Shown here: positions 16,397 through 23,891 of the stretch, one piece after another | Layout of the letters: each line of letters opens with the position of its first letter | How positions within the stretch are numbered: the stretch's first letter is position 1 | Assembly (NCBI GenBank): GCA_050250665.1 | Contig: JBFWOF010000031.1 | Span: forward strand, 1-64,000 | Origin: JADKFD01 sp050250665 | GTDB taxonomy: Bacteria > Pseudomonadota > Gammaproteobacteria > Xanthomonadales > SZUA-5 | Length of the DNA: 64,000 nt | Reading direction: 5' to 3' | Translations under genes and position numbers: made by a program | Notes under the pieces: generated by a model | The model's database searches: none | What the model was told of the DNA's origin: nothing | What the model saw: only the letters and a program-made list of their open reading frames with translations

Positions 16397-19264
16397 TCAA
16401 GCGGTCTCGTTTCGAGCGGAGGCCCCCGGTCCCAGCCATCGCTCCAGCAGGATCTGCAAGGACGTCAGTTCCACGGGTTTGACCAACACGTCATCCATTC
16501 CCGCGTCGATGGAGCCCGCCCGGGCCTCGTGCATTGCGTTGGCCGTATAGCCGATGATGGGCGTGCGGCGTCGGTCGGGTGATTCGCTCTCGATCTTGCG
16601 TATGGCCCGCACCAGGGCGTGGCCGTCCAGTCTCGGCATGTGGTAGTCGGAGAAGATCAGGTCATACTCGTTCTGTTCCCACAAACGTAGCGCCTCCATG
16701 CCGTCCGTGGCTTTGTCCGCACTGAAACCCAGCGCGGCCACCTGCAGTGACAACAGTTCCAGATTTACCGGGTTGTCGTCTGCAATCAGCAGGTGCCCTC
16801 TGCCCTGCGCGAGCACATTGGCGTAAGGCGTCGTCGGGGACGGATTCGCCGGTGGCGGCGGACTGTCAGCCGGGGTCTCGGCCACGGCGAGGTCGAGGGT
16901 CAGGCTCATTGTTGTCCCACGGTCGACCACGCTATCGATGCTGAGCTTGCCCTGCATCATTTCCACCAGCCGACGGGAAATGACCAGACCCAGACCTGTG
17001 CCGCCAAATTCGCGCGTCGTGTCGCCATCGGCCTGGACAAAGGGCTGAAACAGCTTGCCTTGCGCTTCTGGTGAGATGCCAATGCCGGTGTCGGCAACCT
17101 CGATCAGGATACTGGCAGTACCCGTGGTGTAGCCGAGCTGCCGCGCGCTCACGGTCACTCCGCCGTGCCGGGTAAACTTGATCGCGTTGCCGATCAGATT
17201 GAACAACACCTGCTTGAGTCTGAGCGGGTCACAGATCAGGCGTTCGGGGATTTGTGGGTCCCAATCCAGCTTCAGGCTGAGTCCCTTGCTGAGGGCGCTG
17301 CTGGAGAAGGTATTGACCGCAGAATCGATGAGTTGCCTGAGGGCTACGGGTTCCGGACGAACCTCCAGCAAACCCGCCTCGATCTTGGAGAAATCGAGAA
17401 CGTCATCAATGATTCCTACCAGAGCCTTGGATGAGTCCTTCAGCACGGCGAGCATGCGGGAGCTATCTTCAGAGTCCGGAGTCCCTGCCAGGAGATCCAC
17501 TGTGCCGACGATGGCGTTCAGAGGCGTGCGGATCTCGTGTGACATATTGGCCAGAAACGCACTCTTCGCACGACTGCCAGCTTCCGCTTGCTGTTGCGCC
17601 CGACGCAAAGCCTGCGCCTGTTCCTTCAGTTGACGATTGGAACGCCGCAGCGAGGCTTCGTTGGCAACGCGCTCGGTAATATCCTGAAAAATGCCGGTCA
17701 GCCGTGCTGCCTTGCCGTTCACAGCCGTGACCTGGCCGGTCGTTCGCGCCCAGATCTGACGCCCCTTCACGGTGGTGATCTGCAGTACCAGGTCGTAGGG
17801 CTGGAGCGTTTCAACGGCGAGACGAAAGGTCTTCAACAGCTTCTTTCGCGAGGCGCGATCATAGAAATTGATCGCCGTTTCCACGCTGGGTTGGTACTCC
17901 TCCGGGCTGGTGTCATGAAGGCGGAAGGTCTCCCGTGTCCAATACAGCGTTGAACTCTGCAGGTCGAGCTCCCAGCCGCCCACTTTCGCAATCGCCTGGG
18001 AAGCCTCGAGCAATCGTCGGTGGGTGCCGAGCTCAGCACTGGCTGCCCGAGCCTCGGTGACATCACGGCCACTGGCGAATATGTCGCCGTCAGCCTGGGC
18101 CGTCGCCTGCCAGGCGATGATCCGGTAGCCGCCTGTCCGAGCAAGATACCGATTTTCGAAATCGCGGACGGTCTGACCGGCAGATACGACCGTCACCGCC
18201 TCGCCGGTGGCGGCAAGATCGTCCGGATGGATCAGGTCTCGCAGCGGACGGTGCAGCAGTTCGGTTTCCGACCAGCCGAGTGTGCGTACGAAAGCCGGAT
18301 TCACGCGTTTCAGGTAGCCGTTGGCACCCGCAACGCAGAGCAAATCGGGGGACTGCAGAAAGAAGCGGTTGCGCTCATCCTCCGCAGCAACCCGAGCACT
18401 GATGTCGTAGGCGGCGAACAGTGTCCCGCTGATCTTCCCGTCACTGCCGTGAATCGCCGCAATGGAGAGAATGACCGGAATCGAGCGTCCGTTGACCGCA
18501 GTCAGGAACCATTCCCGGGAGATGGTCTCGCCATCACCAGCCTGCGCCACCAGGGCAGGCAGGGTTTCTTCGGTGCCGACGGGGTTCGCGACTGCAGCCG
18601 CGAACAATCCCCAGCATTCCCGCCCGAGGATGTCGCTCGCCGTACAACCGAGCATGGATTCGGCGGTCGGATTGAAACGCGTCACCCGACTGTTGCGATC
18701 AATCCCGATCACGGCGGAGCCTACGCTGGCCAGCAGGGAACTCTCGAAGGTCAGTTGTCCGGCCAGACGCCGATTGGCCAGACGCAGCTCCAGCTGTACC
18801 ACGACCTGGCGCGCGAGCCGGGCCAGCGCCAGCCTCTGAGGCTGAGTGAGCTTGCGCGGCACCTGATCGATGACGCACAGCGTGCCGATGTTCCTATCGT
18901 CGGGAGTGGTCAGAGGATGCCCGGCATAGAAGCGGATTCGCGGCTCTCCCAGGACCAGCGGGTTGGAAGAAAACCTGATGTCAGCTAGCGCGTTTTCCAC
19001 CTCCAGGGTGGTCTGTCCGGCGATGGCGTGAGTGCAGAAGGCGATTTCGCGCGATGTCTCGGAAACGTCCAGCCCGATCCTGCTCTTGAACCATTGCCGC
19101 GATTCGTCAATCAGCGAAATCAAGGCGATCGGTGTTTCGCAGATCTGCGAGGCGAGTGCCGTCAGATCGTCGAAATTCGGTTCTGGCAGCGTGTCGAGCA
19201 CCTCATAGCGCAAGAGTGCCGCTAGCCGTTGCTCCTCGTTTGCCTTGGCGGTCTCGCTCATCAT
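16397..19264 (-). CDS. Soluble hybrid histidine kinase, GAF-PAS-PAS-PAS-HisKA-HATPase-REC
   Basis: A 955-aa multi-domain sensor with no membrane segment. A GAF domain lies at about 25-160 (AFCTHAI..., typical of kinases starting RLAALLRYEVLDTLPE). PAS domains lie at about 175-290, 295-405 and 415-535. A coiled linker leads to HisKA with the phospho-acceptor His576 (MSHEIRTPLN), then HATPase with the N box NLIGNAIKF, DTGIGI and GTGLGL. A Pro-rich linker (798-812) precedes a receiver domain with phospho-acceptor Asp873 (FSDYHMPRLDG) and a conserved Lys (VKPVE). All catalytic residues are present. No HPt domain or response regulator is adjacent; the only HPt in the window is at 55947. Input ligand unknown; GAF and PAS suggest small molecules, light or redox. 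No clear ribosome site is visible before the tandem ATGs. Confidence 0.93.
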   Translation of the reverse strand: MMSETAKANEEQRLAALLRYEVLDTLPEPNFDDLTALASQICETPIALISLIDESRQWFKSRIGLDVSETSREIAFCTHAIAGQTTLEVENALADIRFSSNPLVLGEPRIRFYAGHPLTTPDDRNIGTLCVIDQVPRKLTQPQRLALARLARQVVVQLELRLANRRLAGQLTFESSLLASVGSAVIGIDRNSRVTRFNPTAESMLGCTASDILGRECWGLFAAAVANPVGTEETLPALVAQAGDGETISREWFLTAVNGRSIPVILSIAAIHGSDGKISGTLFAAYDISARVAAEDERNRFFLQSPDLLCVAGANGYLKRVNPAFVRTLGWSETELLHRPLRDLIHPDDLAATGEAVTVVSAGQTVRDFENRYLARTGGYRIIAWQATAQADGDIFASGRDVTEARAASAELGTHRRLLEASQAIAKVGGWELDLQSSTLYWTRETFRLHDTSPEEYQPSVETAINFYDRASRKKLLKTFRLAVETLQPYDLVLQITTVKGRQIWARTTGQVTAVNGKAARLTGIFQDITERVANEASLRRSNRQLKEQAQALRRAQQQAEAGSRAKSAFLANMSHEIRTPLNAIVGTVDLLAGTPDSEDSSRMLAVLKDSSKALVGIIDDVLDFSKIEAGLLEVRPEPVALRQLIDSAVNTFSSSALSKGLSLKLDWDPQIPERLICDPLRLKQVLFNLIGNAIKFTRHGGVTVSARQLGYTTGTASILIEVADTGIGISPEAQGKLFQPFVQADGDTTREFGGTGLGLVISRRLVEMMQGKLSIDSVVDRGTTMSLTLDLAVAETPADSPPPPANPSPTTPYANVLAQGRGHLLIADDNPVNLELLSLQVAALGFSADKATDGMEALRLWEQNEYDLIFSDYHMPRLDGHALVRAIRKIESESPDRRRTPIIGYTANAMHEARAGSIDAGMDDVLVKPVELTSLQILLERWLGPGASARNETA

Positions 19265-19427
19265 CGGAGGACAGGTCAGATTCAGTGTTGCACAGGCGAC
19301 GCACAGTGCAGTGGCAGGACGGCAGCCGTCTTCACTTTATCAGCACCGTCACTGAAAGTGCGGGGGACGGCAGTGGCAGATTGTCACGAGGTCCCTCATC
19401 GACCGGGACGCCTGGGCGGGCGGCGTT

Positions 19428-19550
19428 CCAGACCGGCTTGGGTCTGGTTGACGCACCTGTGACCATGCATCGATCTGCTGCATGGCGTAGCCTCACCCCG
19501 CCGATAAGTCGAGCCAACACAGCGAAGCGGTGCTGGTCAGGCAGACCAGC
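19428..19550 (+). promoter_or_regulatory. Hairpin-rich leader before POT transporter
   Basis: The 322-bp gap 19265-19586 has no gene. Before the transporter it contains CCAGACC/GGTCTGG (19428-19447, 7-bp stem), CATGCA/TGCATG (about 19473-19493) and GCTGGTC/GACCAGC (19532-19550, 7-bp stem, 5-nt loop). A strong GGGAGAAGG ribosome site follows just before the ATG at 19587. This may be a structured leader; no known riboswitch class is recognisable. Confidence 0.3.
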
Positions 19551-19586
19551 GCGGAACTCTGACTGATTTCTGATAGGGAGAAGGCC

Positions 19587-20996
19587 ATGCGTACGCTCGA
19601 CGATTCGGAGATGCACTCCGGCACACGCAGCCTCGGCGGCCATCCCAAGGGTCTCTACTACCTGGCCTTCACCGAAGCCTGGGAACGCTTTTCCTATTAC
19701 GGCATGACCGCGCTGCTGGTGCTGTACATGGTCAACGAGTTGCTGTTGCCCGGGCATGTGGAGAACATCGTCGGCTTTGCCGGATTCCGGGCGACGGTGG
19801 AGTCGCTGTTCGGGGCCATGTCGACGCAGGCGCTGGCCTCGCAGATCTTTGGTCTGTACGCCGGTTTTGTCTATCTGACGCCCTTGTTCGGTGGCTGGAT
19901 TGCCGATCGCTGGATCGGCCAGCGCAGCGCGGTGGTGATCGGTGCGTTGTGCATGTCTGGTGGTCATCTGGCGATGGCCTTCGAACAATCCTTTCTGCTG
20001 GCGCTGGTGCTGCTGGTAGTCGGCTCGGGTTTCCTCAAGGGCAATATCTCGGCCCAGGTGGGAGCGCTGTATCCGCGCGATGAAGAGGCGCTGCGTACCC
20101 GCGGATTCGCGATCTTCAGCGTTGCCATCAATGTCGGCGCCGTCACCGGTCCGCTGCTGACCGGCTTGCTGGCAAAGGTCTACGGCTGGCACTACGGCTT
20201 CGGCATTGCGGCGATCTTCATGCTGGCTGGCCTCGCCACCTATCTGGTCGGCTATCGGCATCTGCCGGCGCGTGTGGAACGCCGGACTTTCGAGCGCGAC
20301 AGGCTCACTGCCGCCGACTGGCGCGTGATCCTGGCGCTGGCAGCGGTGATGCTGATCAGCATCTTCCAGTCGGTGTCCTACTATCAGCTGGCCAATGTGC
20401 TGCCGGTATGGATACAGGCCCAGGTGGCGCTCGACCTCGGCAGCTTCACGATTCCAGTGCCGTGGTACCAGTCCATCGATCCGCTGTTCAGCATCATGGG
20501 CGTGCCGCTGCTGTTCTGGATCTGGCGCCAGCAGGCCGAGCACCGACGTGAGCCCGGCGATCTGGCCAAGATCGGCATCGGCGCCTGGTTGGCAGCCCTG
20601 AGCAATCTGATCCTGGTCGCGGCGATCCTGATCGCCGATGGCGCGCCGGTGCATCCGGTCTGGCCCATGCTCTATTGCGCCGGCATGGGCATCGCCTTTC
20701 TGTATTACTGGCCGACACTGCTGGCGCTGGTCTCGCGGACTGCGCCTGCCAGCGTCAACGCGACCCTGATGGGCGTGGCCTTCACGACTCTGTTTGTCGC
20801 CAACAACCTGATCGGCTGGATCGGCGGCTACTACGAGCGCATGACTCCGGCCCAGTTCTGGGGTCTGCACGCTGCCATCGGTGCGACCGGCGGCGTACTC
20901 GTGCTGCTCTTCGGGGGAATGCTCACTCGGGCCCTGGCCGTCGGCGCGCAGCAGCCCCTGCGTGCTTCGGCGCAGACCATCGAGGTAGAACGTTGA
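19587..20996 (+). CDS. POT/PTR-family proton-coupled peptide transporter
   Basis: A 469-aa multi-pass inner-membrane carrier. The family signature EAWERFSYYGMTALLVLYM at residues 22-40 carries the ExxERFxYYG proton/peptide motif. The second signature region is GGWIADRWIGQRSAVVIGAL near 97-116, and FLKGNISAQVGALYP near 148-162 matches the PTR2 pattern. About 12-14 membrane helices are expected. It imports di- and tripeptides with protons. The start is fixed by GGGAGAAGG eight bases upstream. It is somewhat shorter than E. coli DtpA-type proteins, mainly in loops. It is convergent with the next gene, separated by an inverted repeat at 21002-21040. Nearby peptidase-like genes (21074-26981) make peptide use a plausible shared theme, though they are not co-transcribed. 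Confidence 0.9.
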   Translation: MRTLDDSEMHSGTRSLGGHPKGLYYLAFTEAWERFSYYGMTALLVLYMVNELLLPGHVENIVGFAGFRATVESLFGAMSTQALASQIFGLYAGFVYLTPLFGGWIADRWIGQRSAVVIGALCMSGGHLAMAFEQSFLLALVLLVVGSGFLKGNISAQVGALYPRDEEALRTRGFAIFSVAINVGAVTGPLLTGLLAKVYGWHYGFGIAAIFMLAGLATYLVGYRHLPARVERRTFERDRLTAADWRVILALAAVMLISIFQSVSYYQLANVLPVWIQAQVALDLGSFTIPVPWYQSIDPLFSIMGVPLLFWIWRQQAEHRREPGDLAKIGIGAWLAALSNLILVAAILIADGAPVHPVWPMLYCAGMGIAFLYYWPTLLALVSRTAPASVNATLMGVAFTTLFVANNLIGWIGGYYERMTPAQFWGLHAAIGATGGVLVLLFGGMLTRALAVGAQQPLRASAQTIEVER

Positions 20997-21001
20997 ACTT
21001 G

Positions 21002-21040
21002 CTGATCCCGCGCTCCCGTGATCAGGAGCGCGGGAATCAG
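21002..21040. terminator. Bidirectional hairpin terminator candidate
   Basis: The stem CCCGCGCTCC (21007-21016) pairs with GGAGCGCGGG (21025-21034). It is extended by CTGAT (21002-21006) with ATCAG (21036-21040), with one bulged A. It starts six bases after the POT gene stop and lies 34 bp from the stop of the converging gene. No T-run is present on either strand, so termination would be hairpin-only. Confidence 0.55.
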
Positions 21041-21073
21041 ATGGGTAGAGCGGCGGAAGATCAGACTCGAGCC

Positions 21074-21715
21074 TTATTCGTCGTAATCGCCCTCGTCCTC
21101 GTCTGAGCCGTAGTCCTCGGCCTCGTCTGAGCCGTAGTCCTCGCTCTCATCGGAGCCGTAGTCCTCGCTCTCATCGGAGCCGTAGTCGCCTTCGTCGGCG
21201 CTGTCGTCTTCGTCGTCGTAAGCAGCCTCGTCTTCACCTTCATCGGCGCTGTCGTCTTCGTCGTCGTAGGCAGCCTCGTCGTCCCCTTCATCGGCGCTGT
21301 CATCCTCGTCGTCGTATGCAGCCTCGTCATCACCTTCATCGGCGCTGTCGTCTTCGTCGTCGTAGGCCGAGTCGTCATCACCTTCGTCGGCGCTGTCGTC
21401 CTCGTCGTCGTAGGCAGCCTCGTCGTCACCTTCGTCGGCGCTGTCGTCTTCGTCGTCGTAGGCAGCCTCGCCGACACCTACGTCGGCGCAGTCGTCTTCG
21501 TCGTCGTAGGCAGCCTCGTCGTCACCATCGTCGGCGCAGTCGTCTTCGTCGTCGTAGGCAGCCTCATCGTCACCTTCGTCGGCGCAGTCGTCGTCGTCGT
21601 AGGCGGCCTCGTCATCACCTTCATCGGCGCTGTCGTCTTCGTCATCGTAGGCTGACTTGGCATCGCCGTCGTCGGCACTGTCGTCGTCTTCGTCGTCGTA
21701 GGCCGACTCGTCGTC
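21074..21715 (-). repeat. Coding tandem repeats: 48-bp and 24-bp units
   Basis: Within the preceding gene, 21188-21715 consists of eleven near-identical units of about 48 bp coding for the acidic 16-mer. 21074-21187 holds four 24-bp units coding for DYGSDE(S/A)E plus the C-terminus. One unit is 17 codons and one is 15, so the frame is kept throughout. Only synonymous or single-residue differences separate most units, a pattern expected from recombination or slippage in a coding satellite. Confidence 0.9.
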
Positions 21716-23605
21716 ACCTTCGTCACCTTCATCGGCGCCGTCGTCCGAATAGTCATCGTCGGGCTCGCCAACGTAGTTCTGATCCTCGTCGTCAGCCACG
21801 CCATCGTTGTCGTCGTCGGCGTCGATTTCATCCAGAGAGCCGTCGTTGTCGTCGTCTTCGTCGTAATAGTTGCCTTCACCGTCGCCATCGCTGTCGACGT
21901 CGAAGTCGAGTTCGCCCTCGTCATCGATGTCCATCAGTACCTGGCCGTCGTCGCCGGCACTGACATCCTCGAGTTCGTATTCCAGCGTCTCTTCGTCGCC
22001 GACGATTTCCACGTCGATGTTGTAGGTGTCCAGGTCCGGATCGTCATCACTGAAGGCAATGCGCCCGCTGTCGTCCTCTTCGGCCTTGAAGCTGCGACCC
22101 TTCTGAATCTCGAAATCGCTGACTTCGTATTGCCCGCGGCTATCGGCGACGCGAATACTGGGCTTCTGTCTGGCACCGGCTTCGTAGACGAAATCGTCAC
22201 CGCTGAACCGGACGGTCTCGACCGCACCGCCGCCGACCTCGACATCGCTGACCTGATACACCTTCTCGTCGGTGAAGACGGTGACCTCGGACTTCGGATT
22301 GTCGGAGGGGCGTCCGTCATCAATCAGTTTGACGTCGTATTCCTGATTGCGCGGCAGTTGCACCACGCAGCCCTGCGAGCCAAAGATCGGTCGCATCGAC
22401 GCGCCATCGATGCCGTTATTGGCGCCGGTGGCTCCCATCGACAGCTGCTTCTGGTTACCCCGGCTTACGGCCTGTACCTGGGTGCAGCGACTGGGCGTGT
22501 ACACCGTCCAGGTGTCGGTTGGTGCCGCAGGCGGACGTTTCGGCGCAGAGCTTGGTCGAGTGGCGGGTGCCTTCGGCTTGGGCTGGGCCACCGTCTTCGG
22601 TTTGGCCTGTGGTTTCGGCTTGGGTTTGGCCTGGGGCTTGGCAGTCGGCTTCGCCGGAGGCTTGGAGTTCGGGTTAGCCTGAGGTTTGGCAGTCGGTTTC
22701 GCCTGTGGCTTGGGTGCCGGTTGTGGCTGCGGCTTGGCGGTCGGTTTGGGCTGTGGCTTGGGCGTAGCCTTCGGTCCGGACTGCGGAGTCTTCGGGCAGA
22801 ACGGACATTTGAGCGGCTGATAGCGTACCGACAGCTGGGTGAGGGCCATCGAGCCCGCAGAGCCTTGCCAGGGCTTGGGGTCTTGACTGGGATTCAGCGC
22901 TCCGCCGCTGTAAACCCAGCGGTTCTTCGGCACATCGATGTCGAGGTAGCGCTCGGCTCCCGGGAAATTGTTGTCATAGAGGAATACCCGATAGACACCC
23001 GGTGTACCCTGCTCGACCCGGTAGGGGGTCACCGCATGGCCGCCGCTGTCGCCCCAGATACCAATCCGGGGATAGTCGTTGCGGGCCTTCAGCGTTTTGA
23101 TGATCTCGTCGACGATCTGCTGCAGGGACCACCTTTGCGTTGTCGTGACGGTGGTACTGACCGGCTCCAGCATCTGCGTTGCGTAGTAGGTGGAGATGGT
23201 GCGCATCAACCACTCGTCGTCGGGCTTCAGTGCATAGGGCTGCTTTGCACCGTAGTTGTCGACGTTTTCCTGCTTGAGAAAGAAGGCCGAGCTGAGCGCG
23301 GCCATGCCTTCGCAGTGCCCGTTCTCGGTGCTCTTGTTGACCTGGTCTATCCATAGCTGCGCAGCCGGCGTCGGGATGCAGGTATCGCCCTGCTTGCGGG
23401 CGCAGACCTGGTCGCCAAACAGGAAGGAGGCATCGTCGGCGGTCAGCTTGGCATGCGGATATTGCTTTCCGCCCCAGTTGGCGAATCCGAAACCATCGGG
23501 CACCGGGCGAAATCCGCTGTCGGCAAGGACCTGAGTCCGGCCCTGCGCTAGCGCCGCGCTGCCGAGCGTGACCATCAAGCAAAACAACGCGATGCGTTTG
23601 CCCAT
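21074..23605 (-). CDS. Secreted putative papain-like protein with basic linker and acidic repeat tail
   Basis: An 843-aa protein. The ATG at 23605 follows GGAG; the signal peptide is MGKRIALFCLMVTLGSAALA. Residues 25-285 form a globular domain with Cys98 in NGHCEGMAAL, His190 in GDSGGHAVTPYRV and Asp211-Asn212 in FLYDNNFPG. The order and spacing suit a papain-like Cys-His-Asn/Asp site, but I cannot name a family. Residues about 295-390 are a Pro/Lys-rich basic linker (repeated PKPQ, AKPT). A further globular section follows (about 390-570), then a thrombospondin-3/calcium-type segment (DSDGDGEGNYYDEDDDNDG). The tail has eleven copies of a 16-residue unit (YDDEDDSADEGDDEAA) and four of DYGSDESE. 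Three consecutive units carry Cys in place of Ser. The tail is extremely acidic and probably binds divalent cations. Role unknown; autoprocessing or surface attachment are possibilities. Confidence 0.7.
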   Translation of the reverse strand: MGKRIALFCLMVTLGSAALAQGRTQVLADSGFRPVPDGFGFANWGGKQYPHAKLTADDASFLFGDQVCARKQGDTCIPTPAAQLWIDQVNKSTENGHCEGMAALSSAFFLKQENVDNYGAKQPYALKPDDEWLMRTISTYYATQMLEPVSTTVTTTQRWSLQQIVDEIIKTLKARNDYPRIGIWGDSGGHAVTPYRVEQGTPGVYRVFLYDNNFPGAERYLDIDVPKNRWVYSGGALNPSQDPKPWQGSAGSMALTQLSVRYQPLKCPFCPKTPQSGPKATPKPQPKPTAKPQPQPAPKPQAKPTAKPQANPNSKPPAKPTAKPQAKPKPKPQAKPKTVAQPKPKAPATRPSSAPKRPPAAPTDTWTVYTPSRCTQVQAVSRGNQKQLSMGATGANNGIDGASMRPIFGSQGCVVQLPRNQEYDVKLIDDGRPSDNPKSEVTVFTDEKVYQVSDVEVGGGAVETVRFSGDDFVYEAGARQKPSIRVADSRGQYEVSDFEIQKGRSFKAEEDDSGRIAFSDDDPDLDTYNIDVEIVGDEETLEYELEDVSAGDDGQVLMDIDDEGELDFDVDSDGDGEGNYYDEDDDNDGSLDEIDADDDNDGVADDEDQNYVGEPDDDYSDDGADEGDEGDDESAYDDEDDDSADDGDAKSAYDDEDDSADEGDDEAAYDDDDCADEGDDEAAYDDEDDCADDGDDEAAYDDEDDCADVGVGEAAYDDEDDSADEGDDEAAYDDEDDSADEGDDDSAYDDEDDSADEGDDEAAYDDEDDSADEGDDEAAYDDEDDSADEGEDEAAYDDEDDSADEGDYGSDESEDYGSDESEDYGSDEAEDYGSDEDEGDYDE

Positions 23606-23891
23606 ATCTACTCCGATGTCTCGCTGATTCAAGCCGAGCTTCTGTCGAGGGCGGGCAGCAACACGCTGGCCCGGCATGGGATGGTTAACCCCGGCTGAAT
23701 CTAGCACCAAGCCTGGCGTCGCCAGCAGGGGTCGACATCCTTTCGTGTTGATCAGTCACAATAGGTGCCAGGGACTCTAGTGCACGGGCGCTGCAGTGCG
23801 ATGCTGGCCGGGGACGGCCTTCTGGATCGCAGGTGCCTGTAGTGCCTGCGGTGCGGGCACTCCGGAGTTCCAACAGCGCCGTTCGGCATCT

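Noticed and set aside
21316..21963. Plus-strand frame rich in Arg/His opposite the acidic repeats
   Set aside because: It is the complement of GAC/GAA/GAT-rich repeats of a convincing minus-strand gene with signal peptide and ribosome site.
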